Source: Candidatus Zixiibacteriota bacterium
GTDB lineage: Bacteria > Zixibacteria > MSB-5A5 > SM1-73
Direction of reading: 5' to 3'
Assembly: GCA_023127875.1 (NCBI GenBank)
Contig: JAGMFA010000017.1
Location: forward strand, 1-20,716
DNA: 20,716 nt
This document shows positions 7,807-15,300 of this stretch, one piece after another. How positions within the stretch are numbered: position 1 is the first letter of the stretch; every line of letters begins with the position of its first letter. The position numbers and the translations under genes are program-made. The notes beneath the pieces were generated by a model, which worked only from the letters and a program-made list of their open reading frames with translations, was not told the origin of the DNA and searched no databases.

Positions 7807-8301
7807 TTGGCAAAGGCTTATGTATGCCTGGGGTCAAATTTAGGCGATAGGCTCCAATATCTAAAAAGGGCAATCAAGAAGATAGAGGAATCGAACAATA
7901 TCTCGATCAAAAAAATCTCCTCTGTATATGAGAGTGAGCCGATGGGATATGAGAATCAGAGGTGGTTTTTGAACTTAGTTCTTGAAGTTCAAACATCTTT
8001 AGATCCTTTTCCTTTGCTGGAACATCTTTTAGCCATCGAAGACCAGATGGGAAGGAAAAGGGAAGAGAAATGCGGACCCAGAAATATCGACATAGATTTA
8101 CTGCTTTACGATAACCGAATTGTGGATTCAGGTCGGCTCACCATTCCACATCCCCGAATGCACCAGAGAAGATTTGTTTTGATACCTCTGGCACAGATTG
8201 CTCCCCGACTTTTACATCCGGTGCTGAAAAAAAGTGTAGATGAGCTTCTGGAAAATTGTGAGGACAAGTCCGCGGTAAGATTATATTCAGAAAAAATATA
8301 A
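7807..8301 (+). CDS. folK: 6-hydroxymethyl-7,8-dihydropterin pyrophosphokinase
   Basis: FolK transfers pyrophosphate from ATP to 6-hydroxymethyldihydropterin, the step after FolB and before dihydropteroate synthase. Family motifs are complete. They are CLGSNLGDR at the N-terminus, VYESEPMGY, FLNLVLEVQT, the ATP- and metal-binding CGPRNIDIDLLLYDN with its two aspartates, and IPHPRMHQRRFVLIPLAQIAP. I prefer TTG 7807 (164 residues) because GAGG at 7797-7800 lies six bases before it and the protein then begins MAKAYVCLGSN, as in the family. The upstream TTG at 7795 adds four residues but has no RBS. The monofunctional length is normal. It is cytoplasmic, in the folB-panB cluster, with 70 bases to the kinase gene. 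Confidence 0.93.
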   Translation: MAKAYVCLGSNLGDRLQYLKRAIKKIEESNNISIKKISSVYESEPMGYENQRWFLNLVLEVQTSLDPFPLLEHLLAIEDQMGRKREEKCGPRNIDIDLLLYDNRIVDSGRLTIPHPRMHQRRFVLIPLAQIAPRLLHPVLKKSVDELLENCEDKSAVRLYSEKI

Positions 8302-8371
8302 ATTTTCTTTGCACCTGCTTGGGTTGCCATTTATATTTATCCGGCAGTTAAAACGATTCATCTGATTTGAG

Positions 8372-9019
8372 ATGAGGATGGCTGAGCTTAATTTTATCAA
8401 CATAGAGGGTTCCATTGGAGCGGGAAAGACCAGCCTGGCTAAGACATTAGCAGAGAAGATGGATGCCGGATTGATTCTGGAGGAGACAGAGGACAATCCT
8501 TTTCTTCCCGACTTCTATAAGGACAAAAGACGATATGCTTTCCAGACCCAGCTATTCTTTCTTCTCTCCAGACATAGACAACAGCAGGAGCTTTTTGCCA
8601 CCGATCTTTTTCACAAAAAGGTGATAAGCGATTATTTCTTCGATAAGGATAGGATATTTGCTTCCGTCACCTTAGATCAAAGGGAGTTTTATCTATACGA
8701 AAAACTTCTTGCCATCCTAAAAGAAGATGTTCCCAAGCCGGATTTGGTCATATATCTACAGACCTCCTCGGAGGTGTTGCTGAAGAGAATAAAAGAGCGT
8801 GGTCGCTTTTATGAAAAGAACATGGATCTGGATTATATCAGAGCTTTGAATGAGGCGTATAATTATTACTTCTTCCATTATACCAAAACGCCGCTTCTGG
8901 TGGTGAACACGGACCAGATGGATTTCGTCCATAATGAAAAAGATTTAGCTGATCTTTTGGCCTTGCTAGCGACACCACTTTCCGGCACTAAATACTATGT
9001 GCCCATGGGAGGAAGTTGA
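8372..9019 (+). CDS. Deoxynucleoside kinase (deoxyadenosine/deoxyguanosine kinase family)
   Basis: The enzyme phosphorylates deoxynucleosides to their 5'-monophosphates for salvage of dNTP precursors. The 215-residue protein carries a P-loop, GSIGAGKT (13-20), then EETEDNPFL (37-45) with the likely catalytic acid. Next come the substrate-region motif SDYFFDKDRIFA (86-97) with its DR pair and the arginine-rich lid RIKERGRFYE (139-148). The order and spacing are those of bacterial dAK/dGK-type kinases; which base it prefers cannot be read from the sequence. ATG 8372 and ATG 8378 are both possible starts and differ by two residues. It lies between folK and panB, an arrangement I recall from other bacteria. 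It ends 40 bases before panB, so co-transcription is likely. Confidence 0.9.
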   Translation: MRMAELNFINIEGSIGAGKTSLAKTLAEKMDAGLILEETEDNPFLPDFYKDKRRYAFQTQLFFLLSRHRQQQELFATDLFHKKVISDYFFDKDRIFASVTLDQREFYLYEKLLAILKEDVPKPDLVIYLQTSSEVLLKRIKERGRFYEKNMDLDYIRALNEAYNYYFFHYTKTPLLVVNTDQMDFVHNEKDLADLLALLATPLSGTKYYVPMGGS

Positions 9020-9059
9020 GGCGTTTTTTTCCACTCTCTCAAAAAGGAAGAATAGAAAA

Positions 9060-9863
9060 ATGGCTGAAGAAAAGATCACGGTAAGAAACTTCATCAAATT
9101 CAAAAAGAGAAGAGAAAAGATAGCCATCCTCACCGCCTATGATTTTTTCACCGCCCGTATCCTGGATCAGATCGGGATGGATGCAATCCTGGTAGGGGAT
9201 TCGGTTAATATGGTATTTTATGGTTCTCCGACCACCCTATCTATTGGCATGGATCAAATGATATATCATGTCAAAGCGGTCACCTCAGCGGTAAAGAGGG
9301 CTCTGGTCATTGCCGATATGCCGTTTCTCTCCTACCAGGCCAGCACAGGGGAAGCCATTTCCAATGCCGGACGTTTCTTGAAGGAGGGGGGAGCCGAAGC
9401 GGTCAAAATCGAAGGTGGGCTGGAGATGGCTGATACCATAAAAAGGATAATCGAGGTAGGCATCCCGGTGATGGGGCATATCGGTTTGACCCCTCAGTCC
9501 ATCAACCGATTTGGCGGATACGTGGTTCGGGGAAAAACCGAGGAGGAGAGAAAATATTTAATGGATAGTGCAAAAAAGTTAGAACAGGTCGGATGCTTTT
9601 CCGTCCTGTTGGAGTCCATCCCCAAGAATCTGGCTGAAGAGATTACCCAATCTCTCAAAGTCCCCACCATAGGAATTGGAGCCGGTGTTGAATGTGACGG
9701 ACAGGTGCTGGTAATAAACGACATTTTGGGTCTGTTCGAGGATTTCAAGCCGAAGTTTGTGAGAAAATATGCAGAGCTAGGAAAAGAGACAAGAAAGGCT
9801 TCTAAAAATTATTTAGATGATGTAAAATCGGGAAAGTTTCCTTCGGATGAGGAAAGCTATTAA
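9060..9863 (+). CDS. panB: 3-methyl-2-oxobutanoate (ketopantoate) hydroxymethyltransferase
   Basis: PanB transfers a hydroxymethyl group from 5,10-methylenetetrahydrofolate to alpha-ketoisovalerate to make ketopantoate, the first committed step to pantothenate and CoA. The 267-residue protein has ILTAYDFFTA, the Mg-binding LVGDSVNMV, VIADMPFLSY, EAVKIEGG, VMGHIGLTPQ, the general-base glutamate in VLLESIP, and TIGIGAGVECDGQVLVINDILG. All are intact and the length is normal. Start 9060 is chosen because AAGGAAG (9045-9051) lies upstream and the family begins near KITVRNF. An upstream ATG at 8997 would overlap the kinase gene. Its folate cofactor links it logically to folB and folK. No panC follows within the window. 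Confidence 0.95.
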   Translation: MAEEKITVRNFIKFKKRREKIAILTAYDFFTARILDQIGMDAILVGDSVNMVFYGSPTTLSIGMDQMIYHVKAVTSAVKRALVIADMPFLSYQASTGEAISNAGRFLKEGGAEAVKIEGGLEMADTIKRIIEVGIPVMGHIGLTPQSINRFGGYVVRGKTEEERKYLMDSAKKLEQVGCFSVLLESIPKNLAEEITQSLKVPTIGIGAGVECDGQVLVINDILGLFEDFKPKFVRKYAELGKETRKASKNYLDDVKSGKFPSDEESY

Positions 9864-9895
9864 CAAAAATTCAGAATTAAAAAAGCAAACTTAAT

Positions 9896-9982
9896 CCCGC
9901 CAACGGCGGGTAAGAGGGGGAGATAGGGGGAGAGGTTACTCTGTTGTTTGCGTCACGGACGAGGGCATCCGTGATGAACAAG
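9896..9982. repeat. Intergenic repeat elements upstream of the beta-helix gene
   Basis: A perfect hairpin CCCGCC AAC GGCGGG lies at 9896-9910 and recurs exactly at 11970-11984. A second element at 9950-9982 contains the inverted pair TCACGGA/TCCGTGA (9953-9959, 9968-9974). It recurs at 11732-11763 with one indel and three mismatches. Neither hairpin has a T-run, so they are not classic terminators for panB. Confidence 0.6.
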
Positions 9983-10048
9983 GGAAGGGATAAATTACCC
10001 CCCCTTCCACGCTCCATCCATAATCTTTCTCATGATGACGTTTTTTGC

Positions 10049-10077
10049 TTGACATTAGTGAAATAAGAATTTAATTT
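10049..10077 (+). promoter_or_regulatory. Possible sigma-70 promoter of the beta-helix gene
   Basis: A perfect TTGACA lies at 10049-10054. At 17-base spacing the -10 is only TAATTT (three of six); a better TATAAT at 10092-10097 lacks a matching -35 at the right distance. One of the two probably serves the gene starting at 10148. Confidence 0.35.
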
Positions 10078-10147
10078 AAGGTTAAACGCAGTATAATTGT
10101 GTCCTTAAAATGTGCTACTCGATTTAAGGTAAAAAGGAGAGTGTAAT

Positions 10148-11692
10148 ATGACTAAATATTTTACTTTAATACTATCCTTAATACTATCCCTTGTCTTAAT
10201 TAACCAAACTAATGCAACCAGCTGGTATGTACATCCAGATTCAACACTGAACACCATACAGGCTGGACTGGACAGTGCTTCTGCTGGCGACACCGTGTTG
10301 GTGGCTCCTGGAACCTACGAGGAAACCATCATTTGGCCAAGTACACCGGGGATTGACCTGATTAGTGAATTGGGTCCGGATGTTACCGTTATAGACGCAA
10401 ATGGAGCAGGTCGTGTGATAACCATGGCACAGTACCTAGTCCAGCAGACAGTCATTGATGGGTTCAAAATCATGAATGGATGGGCGACTGGAACTTCTCC
10501 TGATGACTATGGTGGCGGTATATATTGTCTCAATACTTCACCGACGATAAGGAATAATATAATAAGGGACAATTCGGGTTATTCCAGAGCGGGCGGCATA
10601 TATTGCGAGAACTCTAATCCTCTTATAATTGGAAATATAATACGAGATAATGGAACTTCCGGAAGAGGCGGTGGAATCAGTTGTTATAATGGAGCAAATT
10701 CATCGATACGAGAGAACTACTTCTGCAACAATAGCGGGGTGAATGGAGGTGCAATTGACTGCTATATATCCTCTCATGCAAGCATCCAACATAATCAAAT
10801 AGACAGCAACAACGCTGTTTCCGGGGGTGGGATCTTCGTTGGTTACGCTAATGCACAGTCTTGGCCAAGCATTCATTACAATAATATTTCTGGTAATGTA
10901 TCTTGGGGTATATATTGTAACAACTATAGTCATAGTCCTCATTATCCGCAATTACAAGCACAGGATAATTGGTGGGGCCATCCTGTGGGTCCTGACAGTG
11001 GTGACGGGGCATCAGGACCTATAGACTATGACCCTTGGCTGAAGGAGGAGATAGTATTCGACATTGCAGTAATCTCTATTGGAGCACCGCCAGATTTTGT
11101 ACATCCAGGCAGTACTTATACACCACAGATCTCTGTGAGAAATAATTGCAATTATAATTATCCTATATCCTTCTTCACTGCCAAATGCTCCATTGACGGT
11201 TATCAAGACTATGTACGGATAAACCAGTCTATCCCACAGGACTCAACAATGGAAGTGACATTTGCGGATTGGGTAGCTCCATCCGAGTATCCGGTAAGCT
11301 ATCTAATGACTGTTTTACTATTCTACGCGGTGGATCACACTGCAGCGAACGATAGCATTTCAAAAGAAGTGCAATGTAACGGTATTGAGGACAGTGAGGT
11401 CCTGTCTTGGCCTTCATCTTTTGCGCTTTTTCAGAACTACCCCAATCCCTTTAATCCAACGACCCAAATAGAATTTTTGCTGTCCAAATCAGGACACATT
11501 AAAATTGAGATCTTCAACACATTAGGTCAAAAGGTCAGTACCGTGGTGGATCAATACATGGAAACAGGTCATAGGTTAGTGGAGTGGGATGGAAAGGACG
11601 ATTTGGGTAAGGAAGTTGCAAGCGGAATCTATTTCTATCGAATAAAGACTCCCGGGTTTTTTCAGACCAAGAAGATGGTTTTGTTGCGATAA
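10148..11692 (+). CDS. Secreted right-handed beta-helix protein with type-9-style C-terminal sorting domain
   Basis: The 514-residue protein has an N-terminal signal peptide (about 1-23, cut near NATS). A DUF1565-like entry follows (YVHPDSTLNTIQAGLDSASAGDTVLVAPGTY, about 27-57). Repeated parallel beta-helix turns occupy about 115-285, visible as GGGIYC, AGGIYCENSNP, GGGISCYN, GGAIDCY and GGGIFVG, each followed by an IxxNxIxxN pattern. A beta-sandwich linker (about 300-415) leads to the last 85 residues, with the FlgD-like/type A sorting signature YPNPFNPTT, IFNTLGQKV and GIYFYR...MVLLR. This predicts export and surface attachment or release; beta-helices of this type often bind or cleave polysaccharide, but no catalytic residues are evident. 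AAGGAGA at 10134-10140 gives an excellent RBS. Codon use looks more AT-rich than in panB, and related repeats flank the gene. Confidence 0.9.
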   Translation: MTKYFTLILSLILSLVLINQTNATSWYVHPDSTLNTIQAGLDSASAGDTVLVAPGTYEETIIWPSTPGIDLISELGPDVTVIDANGAGRVITMAQYLVQQTVIDGFKIMNGWATGTSPDDYGGGIYCLNTSPTIRNNIIRDNSGYSRAGGIYCENSNPLIIGNIIRDNGTSGRGGGISCYNGANSSIRENYFCNNSGVNGGAIDCYISSHASIQHNQIDSNNAVSGGGIFVGYANAQSWPSIHYNNISGNVSWGIYCNNYSHSPHYPQLQAQDNWWGHPVGPDSGDGASGPIDYDPWLKEEIVFDIAVISIGAPPDFVHPGSTYTPQISVRNNCNYNYPISFFTAKCSIDGYQDYVRINQSIPQDSTMEVTFADWVAPSEYPVSYLMTVLLFYAVDHTAANDSISKEVQCNGIEDSEVLSWPSSFALFQNYPNPFNPTTQIEFLLSKSGHIKIEIFNTLGQKVSTVVDQYMETGHRLVEWDGKDDLGKEVASGIYFYRIKTPGFFQTKKMVLLR

Positions 11693-11844
11693 GCAAGTTG
11701 TCAACGGCTTCCGTTGGTTACCGTAAAGTCAGCGTCACGGAGGGGGCATCCATGACGAACAAGAGGCTTTTTATAAGCTCGATAAATCGAGCAACTACAG
11801 ATTTGTGCTTCTTCTGGATGTTATGATCCACAAGGGCGGAGTTA

Positions 11845-11893
11845 GCGAGGATGACGGAGGCCCGTCAAGGATAACATCCTCGCCGAGGCGAGG
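11845..11893. repeat. Nested hairpin
   Basis: GCGAGGAT (11845-11852) pairs with ATCCTCGC (11876-11883), enclosing GACGG/CCGTC (11853-11857, 11862-11866). The 3' arm overlaps a second perfect palindrome, CCTCGC CGAG GCGAGG (11878-11893). Two mutually exclusive structures are therefore possible. Confidence 0.55.
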
Positions 11894-11900
11894 AAAGTAG

Positions 11901-11935
11901 GTCCGAAATGTTCTCCGTCAGGAGAACTTTCGGAC
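11901..11935. repeat. Long hairpin A
   Basis: GTCCGAAA (11901-11908) and GTTCTCC (11910-11916) pair perfectly with GGAGAAC (11921-11927) and TTTCGGAC (11928-11935). The 15-bp stem has one bulged T (11909) and a GTCA loop. There is no T-run after it, so it is not a standard terminator. Confidence 0.7.
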
Positions 11936-11957
11936 AAGACGTTGGAATAGAAGGAAA

Positions 11958-11997
11958 AGGTCGGATAGTCCCGCCAACGGCGGGACATATCCGACCT
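11958..11997. repeat. Long hairpin B
   Basis: AGGTCGGATA (11958-11967) plus GTCCCGCC (11968-11975) pair perfectly with GGCGGGAC (11979-11986) and TATCCGACCT (11988-11997). The 18-bp stem has an AAC loop and one bulged A (11987). The outer sequence GAAAGTAGGTC just before hairpin A resembles the complement of the 3' flank of B, so A and B look like relatives. Confidence 0.75.
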
Positions 11998-12046
11998 ACT
12001 TTTCTAACGAGTGGAGGTCAACGGATTAAACGTGTCAACGGACTTG

Positions 12047-12085
12047 TCCTGCACTTCGTCCTGAGACTCAGTGTCGAAGGAAAGG
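12047..12085. repeat. Second copy of the 39-base dispersed repeat
   Basis: This copy matches 1422-1460 in the same orientation at 38 of 39 bases (one T/C difference). The two copies lie about 10.6 kb apart, both in intergenic DNA. Confidence 0.8.
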
Positions 12086-12155
12086 CTTTGCCTGAAGGAT
12101 TCAACGGATTGAACGGACGTGAGAAAACAATCTATTCTATCTGTTTCATCCGTTC

Positions 12156-12184
12156 CATCCGCTGACCGGTTTAAGATTTTCTTT
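12156..12184. repeat. 29-base direct repeat, distal copy
   Basis: It is identical to 12311-12339. The other copy contains the last codons and stop of the activase gene, so this is a duplicate of that gene's 3' tip. The flanks (12131 onwards and 12295 onwards) are also similar, with a 9-base indel. Confidence 0.8.
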
Positions 12185-12259
12185 CTCCCGCTTCCCGTTG
12201 GTGTTCCATGGCTGGCAGGCTTCACCAATCCTATGGATCCTGTGGACGGGAAATGAAAC

Positions 12260-12280
12260 GGCGGGTGAAGAACACCCGCC
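12260..12280 (-). terminator. Possible transcription terminator of the activase gene
   Basis: A perfect 8-bp GC stem (GGCGGGTG/CACCCGCC) with a 5-base loop lies about 45 bases past the stop codon on the minus strand. It is followed there by GTTTCATTTC, only a weak T-rich tail. It may be just another intergenic palindrome. Confidence 0.3.
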
Positions 12281-12310
12281 TTCAGCAGAAACGGTCTATT
12301 GTATCCGTTT

Positions 12311-12339
12311 CATCCGCTGACCGGTTTAAGATTTTCTTT
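12311..12339. repeat. 29-base direct repeat, gene-proximal copy
   Basis: It is identical to 12156-12184 and overlaps the stop codon and final residues (RKS) of the minus-strand activase gene at 12326. Confidence 0.8.
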
Positions 12340-15300
12340 TGCGGAAATCTCTGGCTTGGTGCATAAAGGCTTCCAGGCGGGTAATCTCGTTGGCATCCTC
12401 CTGTCCCTCGTAAGCCAGATTAAGCCAGGGGAAGTTGCCAAAGTCTTCCCTGACTTTCTTGGACATAGCGGTGACCACGGTTCCGGGCATACAGGTGAAG
12501 GGCATGGTGTTCACTACTCCGGAAAGGCCCTGATTTATGTAATCGATGGCTTTACCAATGGATAATATGGCTTCGCCTCCAAAGGACTCATGCAAATAGG
12601 GACTGGCAAGCTTTAGCACCTTTTCTGTCTTGGGCTCGTGGCATTCCAAAATCGATCCTACCAATCTTTTCTCCAAACGGTGCTCTTTTTTCTTCTGCAC
12701 CCAGTCAGTGAGCCACCCTTTGACATACTCTTTGTATTTTCTCTCCAAAAGACTTTGTTTCTTATACATGTAAGTGGTATAGCATATCCATTCGCCCATG
12801 CCCGCCACCCAGGCTTCCCCTCCCAAAACTTCGATCTTTCTCACCAGGTCATTGTTGGAAAACCTGTTCGATCTTATGTAAATCTCACCCACCACTCCGA
12901 TAATGGGATTTCTTTCTTTTCTCTCCTTCTCTATTTTGGCGAACATCTCCTTTGCCCAGCTAAGCGTCTCCTCGATGTCTCCCCTGGAAGCTATAGTTCT
13001 GGATAACTGACCCAAACATCGGCGGTAGACCCGATCGGTCTCTCCTTTGTTCTTTTCGTATGGTCTGTTTTGATGCAAAAGCTTTATCAGAAGATCGGTT
13101 GCCACCATACCCTTCCAGGCTAACTTGCGGAAGTCACCATCCAGGTTTGAGACGGTGGAATAAGAGTCGTCTGAATCGGGAGAGATGATAGGAACATCCC
13201 GATATCCCAACTCATCTAAGATCACCCGATGCAGGTTATGATATTGACCGAACCGGCAGGGTCCATTTGCCTTGGGCATAAAGAAGGCGACTTCTTTTGG
13301 TTTTATATCCGGCTTTCTTAAGAATTTCAAAAGATCTCCTGTGGTAAGAATACAGGGATAGCATTCCTTCCCAGAGGTAAACTTTCTCCCCAGGATGAGA
13401 GTAGCCTCATCCGACTCTTCCATAACATGAGCCTCTTGTCCACAGGCGTTCATGGCGCCTTTAAATGCAAAGGCGTGATCACACATATAGGGGATATACA
13501 GAGTTCTATGGTTCCCGGAAGCGGCGACTTTATATCTTGGAAGATATGGTTTTTTCTGTTCGGGCGGTTGATATTTCTTCAGGCTATCCAAGAAAGCCTC
13601 ACACCGGGTGATAACCCCTGCATCAGCTGAATGTTCATCCAGCTCGATCAAAAGGAAATGCTTTTCACCTAAATTCTTCTTGAAGAAATGAACGATAAAA
13701 GAGTCGGGACCGCAACCAAAATTGGTGACATACAAGCCAAAAAGATTTTTGTGGTTTTTTAGAATCTCCGATGCGGCCAAGATCTTCTGCCCGTACTTCC
13801 AGTACATATTAGGCAGATGGTCCATTTTGATTTGAGGATCATTGCTCAAGAAATCCATGGGGATTGCCAATACTCCCAAATCCGCAAGTTTTTTGGGAAG
13901 ATTCAAGCTGAGTTCAAGGTCGCAGGTGTTGTAAGGTCTTCCCACGAGGACTAAAGCCTTTTGATCTTCTTTCAGGTTTTGTAGAACCTCCTGTCCTTTC
14001 AAAGAAAGTCTTCTGTAAAATTCCTCCTGACACCTTTCCGCTTTCAGCAGTGCCTTTTCTATTTGTCTCTTTTTTATCTTCAACTCTTTGCCTAATTTGA
14101 TAAGCGTCCTTAAAAGGATGTTTCTGTCCAGTTGGAAATAGACCGGGAAGGTGAGCAGTCGGGTGGGATAGTCTTCTAAATTTATGGCAGTTTTGATCAG
14201 GTAGGGCAAAGCCTGAACATAGGGACAGGCGTAATTCTCCCGATTATGGTCATCCTCCTTCTTCATGCTAATCAAACTGGGGAGAAAAATATAGTCTACT
14301 TTTTTCTTGAGGAGATTCAAAACATGACCATGTGCTACCTTAACCGGGAAACAGGTTTCGGAGAGGACCTGTTCCACCCCCTGACGAATTATCCGCTTGT
14401 TAGTAGGATCGGAAAGCACCACCTCAAATCCCAACTCCTCAAAGAAGGTCGCCCAATAAGGAAATAACTCGTAAAAGAAAAGAGTTCGAGGAATGCCAAT
14501 CTTTTTTCTTTCTTTCGGCTTAGAATTGGAGGTTACAAATTCTTTATGAATGTGGAAAAGGATCTTTTCCCTCTCTTTGAAAAGATCGGGGATGCCCGTT
14601 CTTTTTGATTTTCTTTTGGTGTCATATTTTTCGCAGCGGCTTCCATAGAAGAGCGACGGCTCACCTTCTATTCTTACCTCTTTTATCTCGCAGTGGTTGG
14701 CGCAGTCTGGGCATTCGAAGGTAGAGATAGAATATTGTTTTTCAGAGAGATCGAATCCTTTAAACGTGCTTTTGCCACCTTTATATTCATCCATAGCCAG
14801 GATAGCGGCGCCTATGGCGCCGGTTACATCATGATGTGGAGGGATGGTGATCTTCTTTCCGGTTACCATCTCGAAAGCCGCCACCACTGCTTTGTTCCAT
14901 GCCACCCCGCCCTGGAAAAAGATGTGGTTGCCCACCCTTTTATCGCCCACCACTTTGTTCAGATAATTATACACGATAGAATAAGCCAGCCCTGCCACCA
15001 GATCCTCTTTGGGCACCCCGGCTTGCTGATGTGCCACCAGATCCGATTCCATGAAGACGGTGCAGCGCTCTCCGCAGTTGACCGGGCACTTGGACTTAAG
15101 GGCTAAATCTCCGAATTCCTCCTCGATATTTATGGAGAGCTTTTCCGCCTGCTCCTGCAGGAAAGACCCGGTCCCGGCTGCACACACCTTGTTCATCTCA
15201 AAGTCGACTACCGCTCCGTCCTGCAGGCTGACATATTTTGAGTCCTGTCCTCCGATCTCAAATATGGTGTCCACCTTTGGATCGATGCTGACCGCAGCAA

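Larger units (their letters stand above)
11693..12325. other. 633-base repeat-rich non-coding region
   Basis: No credible gene is present; the one frame across it (11908-12165) runs through hairpins and a dispersed repeat. In order it holds a CAACGG/CCGTTG palindrome (11702-11716), a copy of the 9950 element (11732-11763) and a nested hairpin (11845-11893). Two long hairpins (11901-11935 and 11958-11997), the dispersed 39-base repeat (12047-12085), the first copy of a 29-base direct repeat (12156-12184) and a GC hairpin (12260-12280) follow. Words of the type AACGGATTGAACGGA recur through 12000-12120. It reads as accumulated intergenic repeat elements. Confidence 0.7.

Noticed and set aside
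11908..12165. 85-codon frame in the intergenic region
   Set aside because: It runs through two hairpins and a dispersed repeat and has no RBS or recognisable protein.
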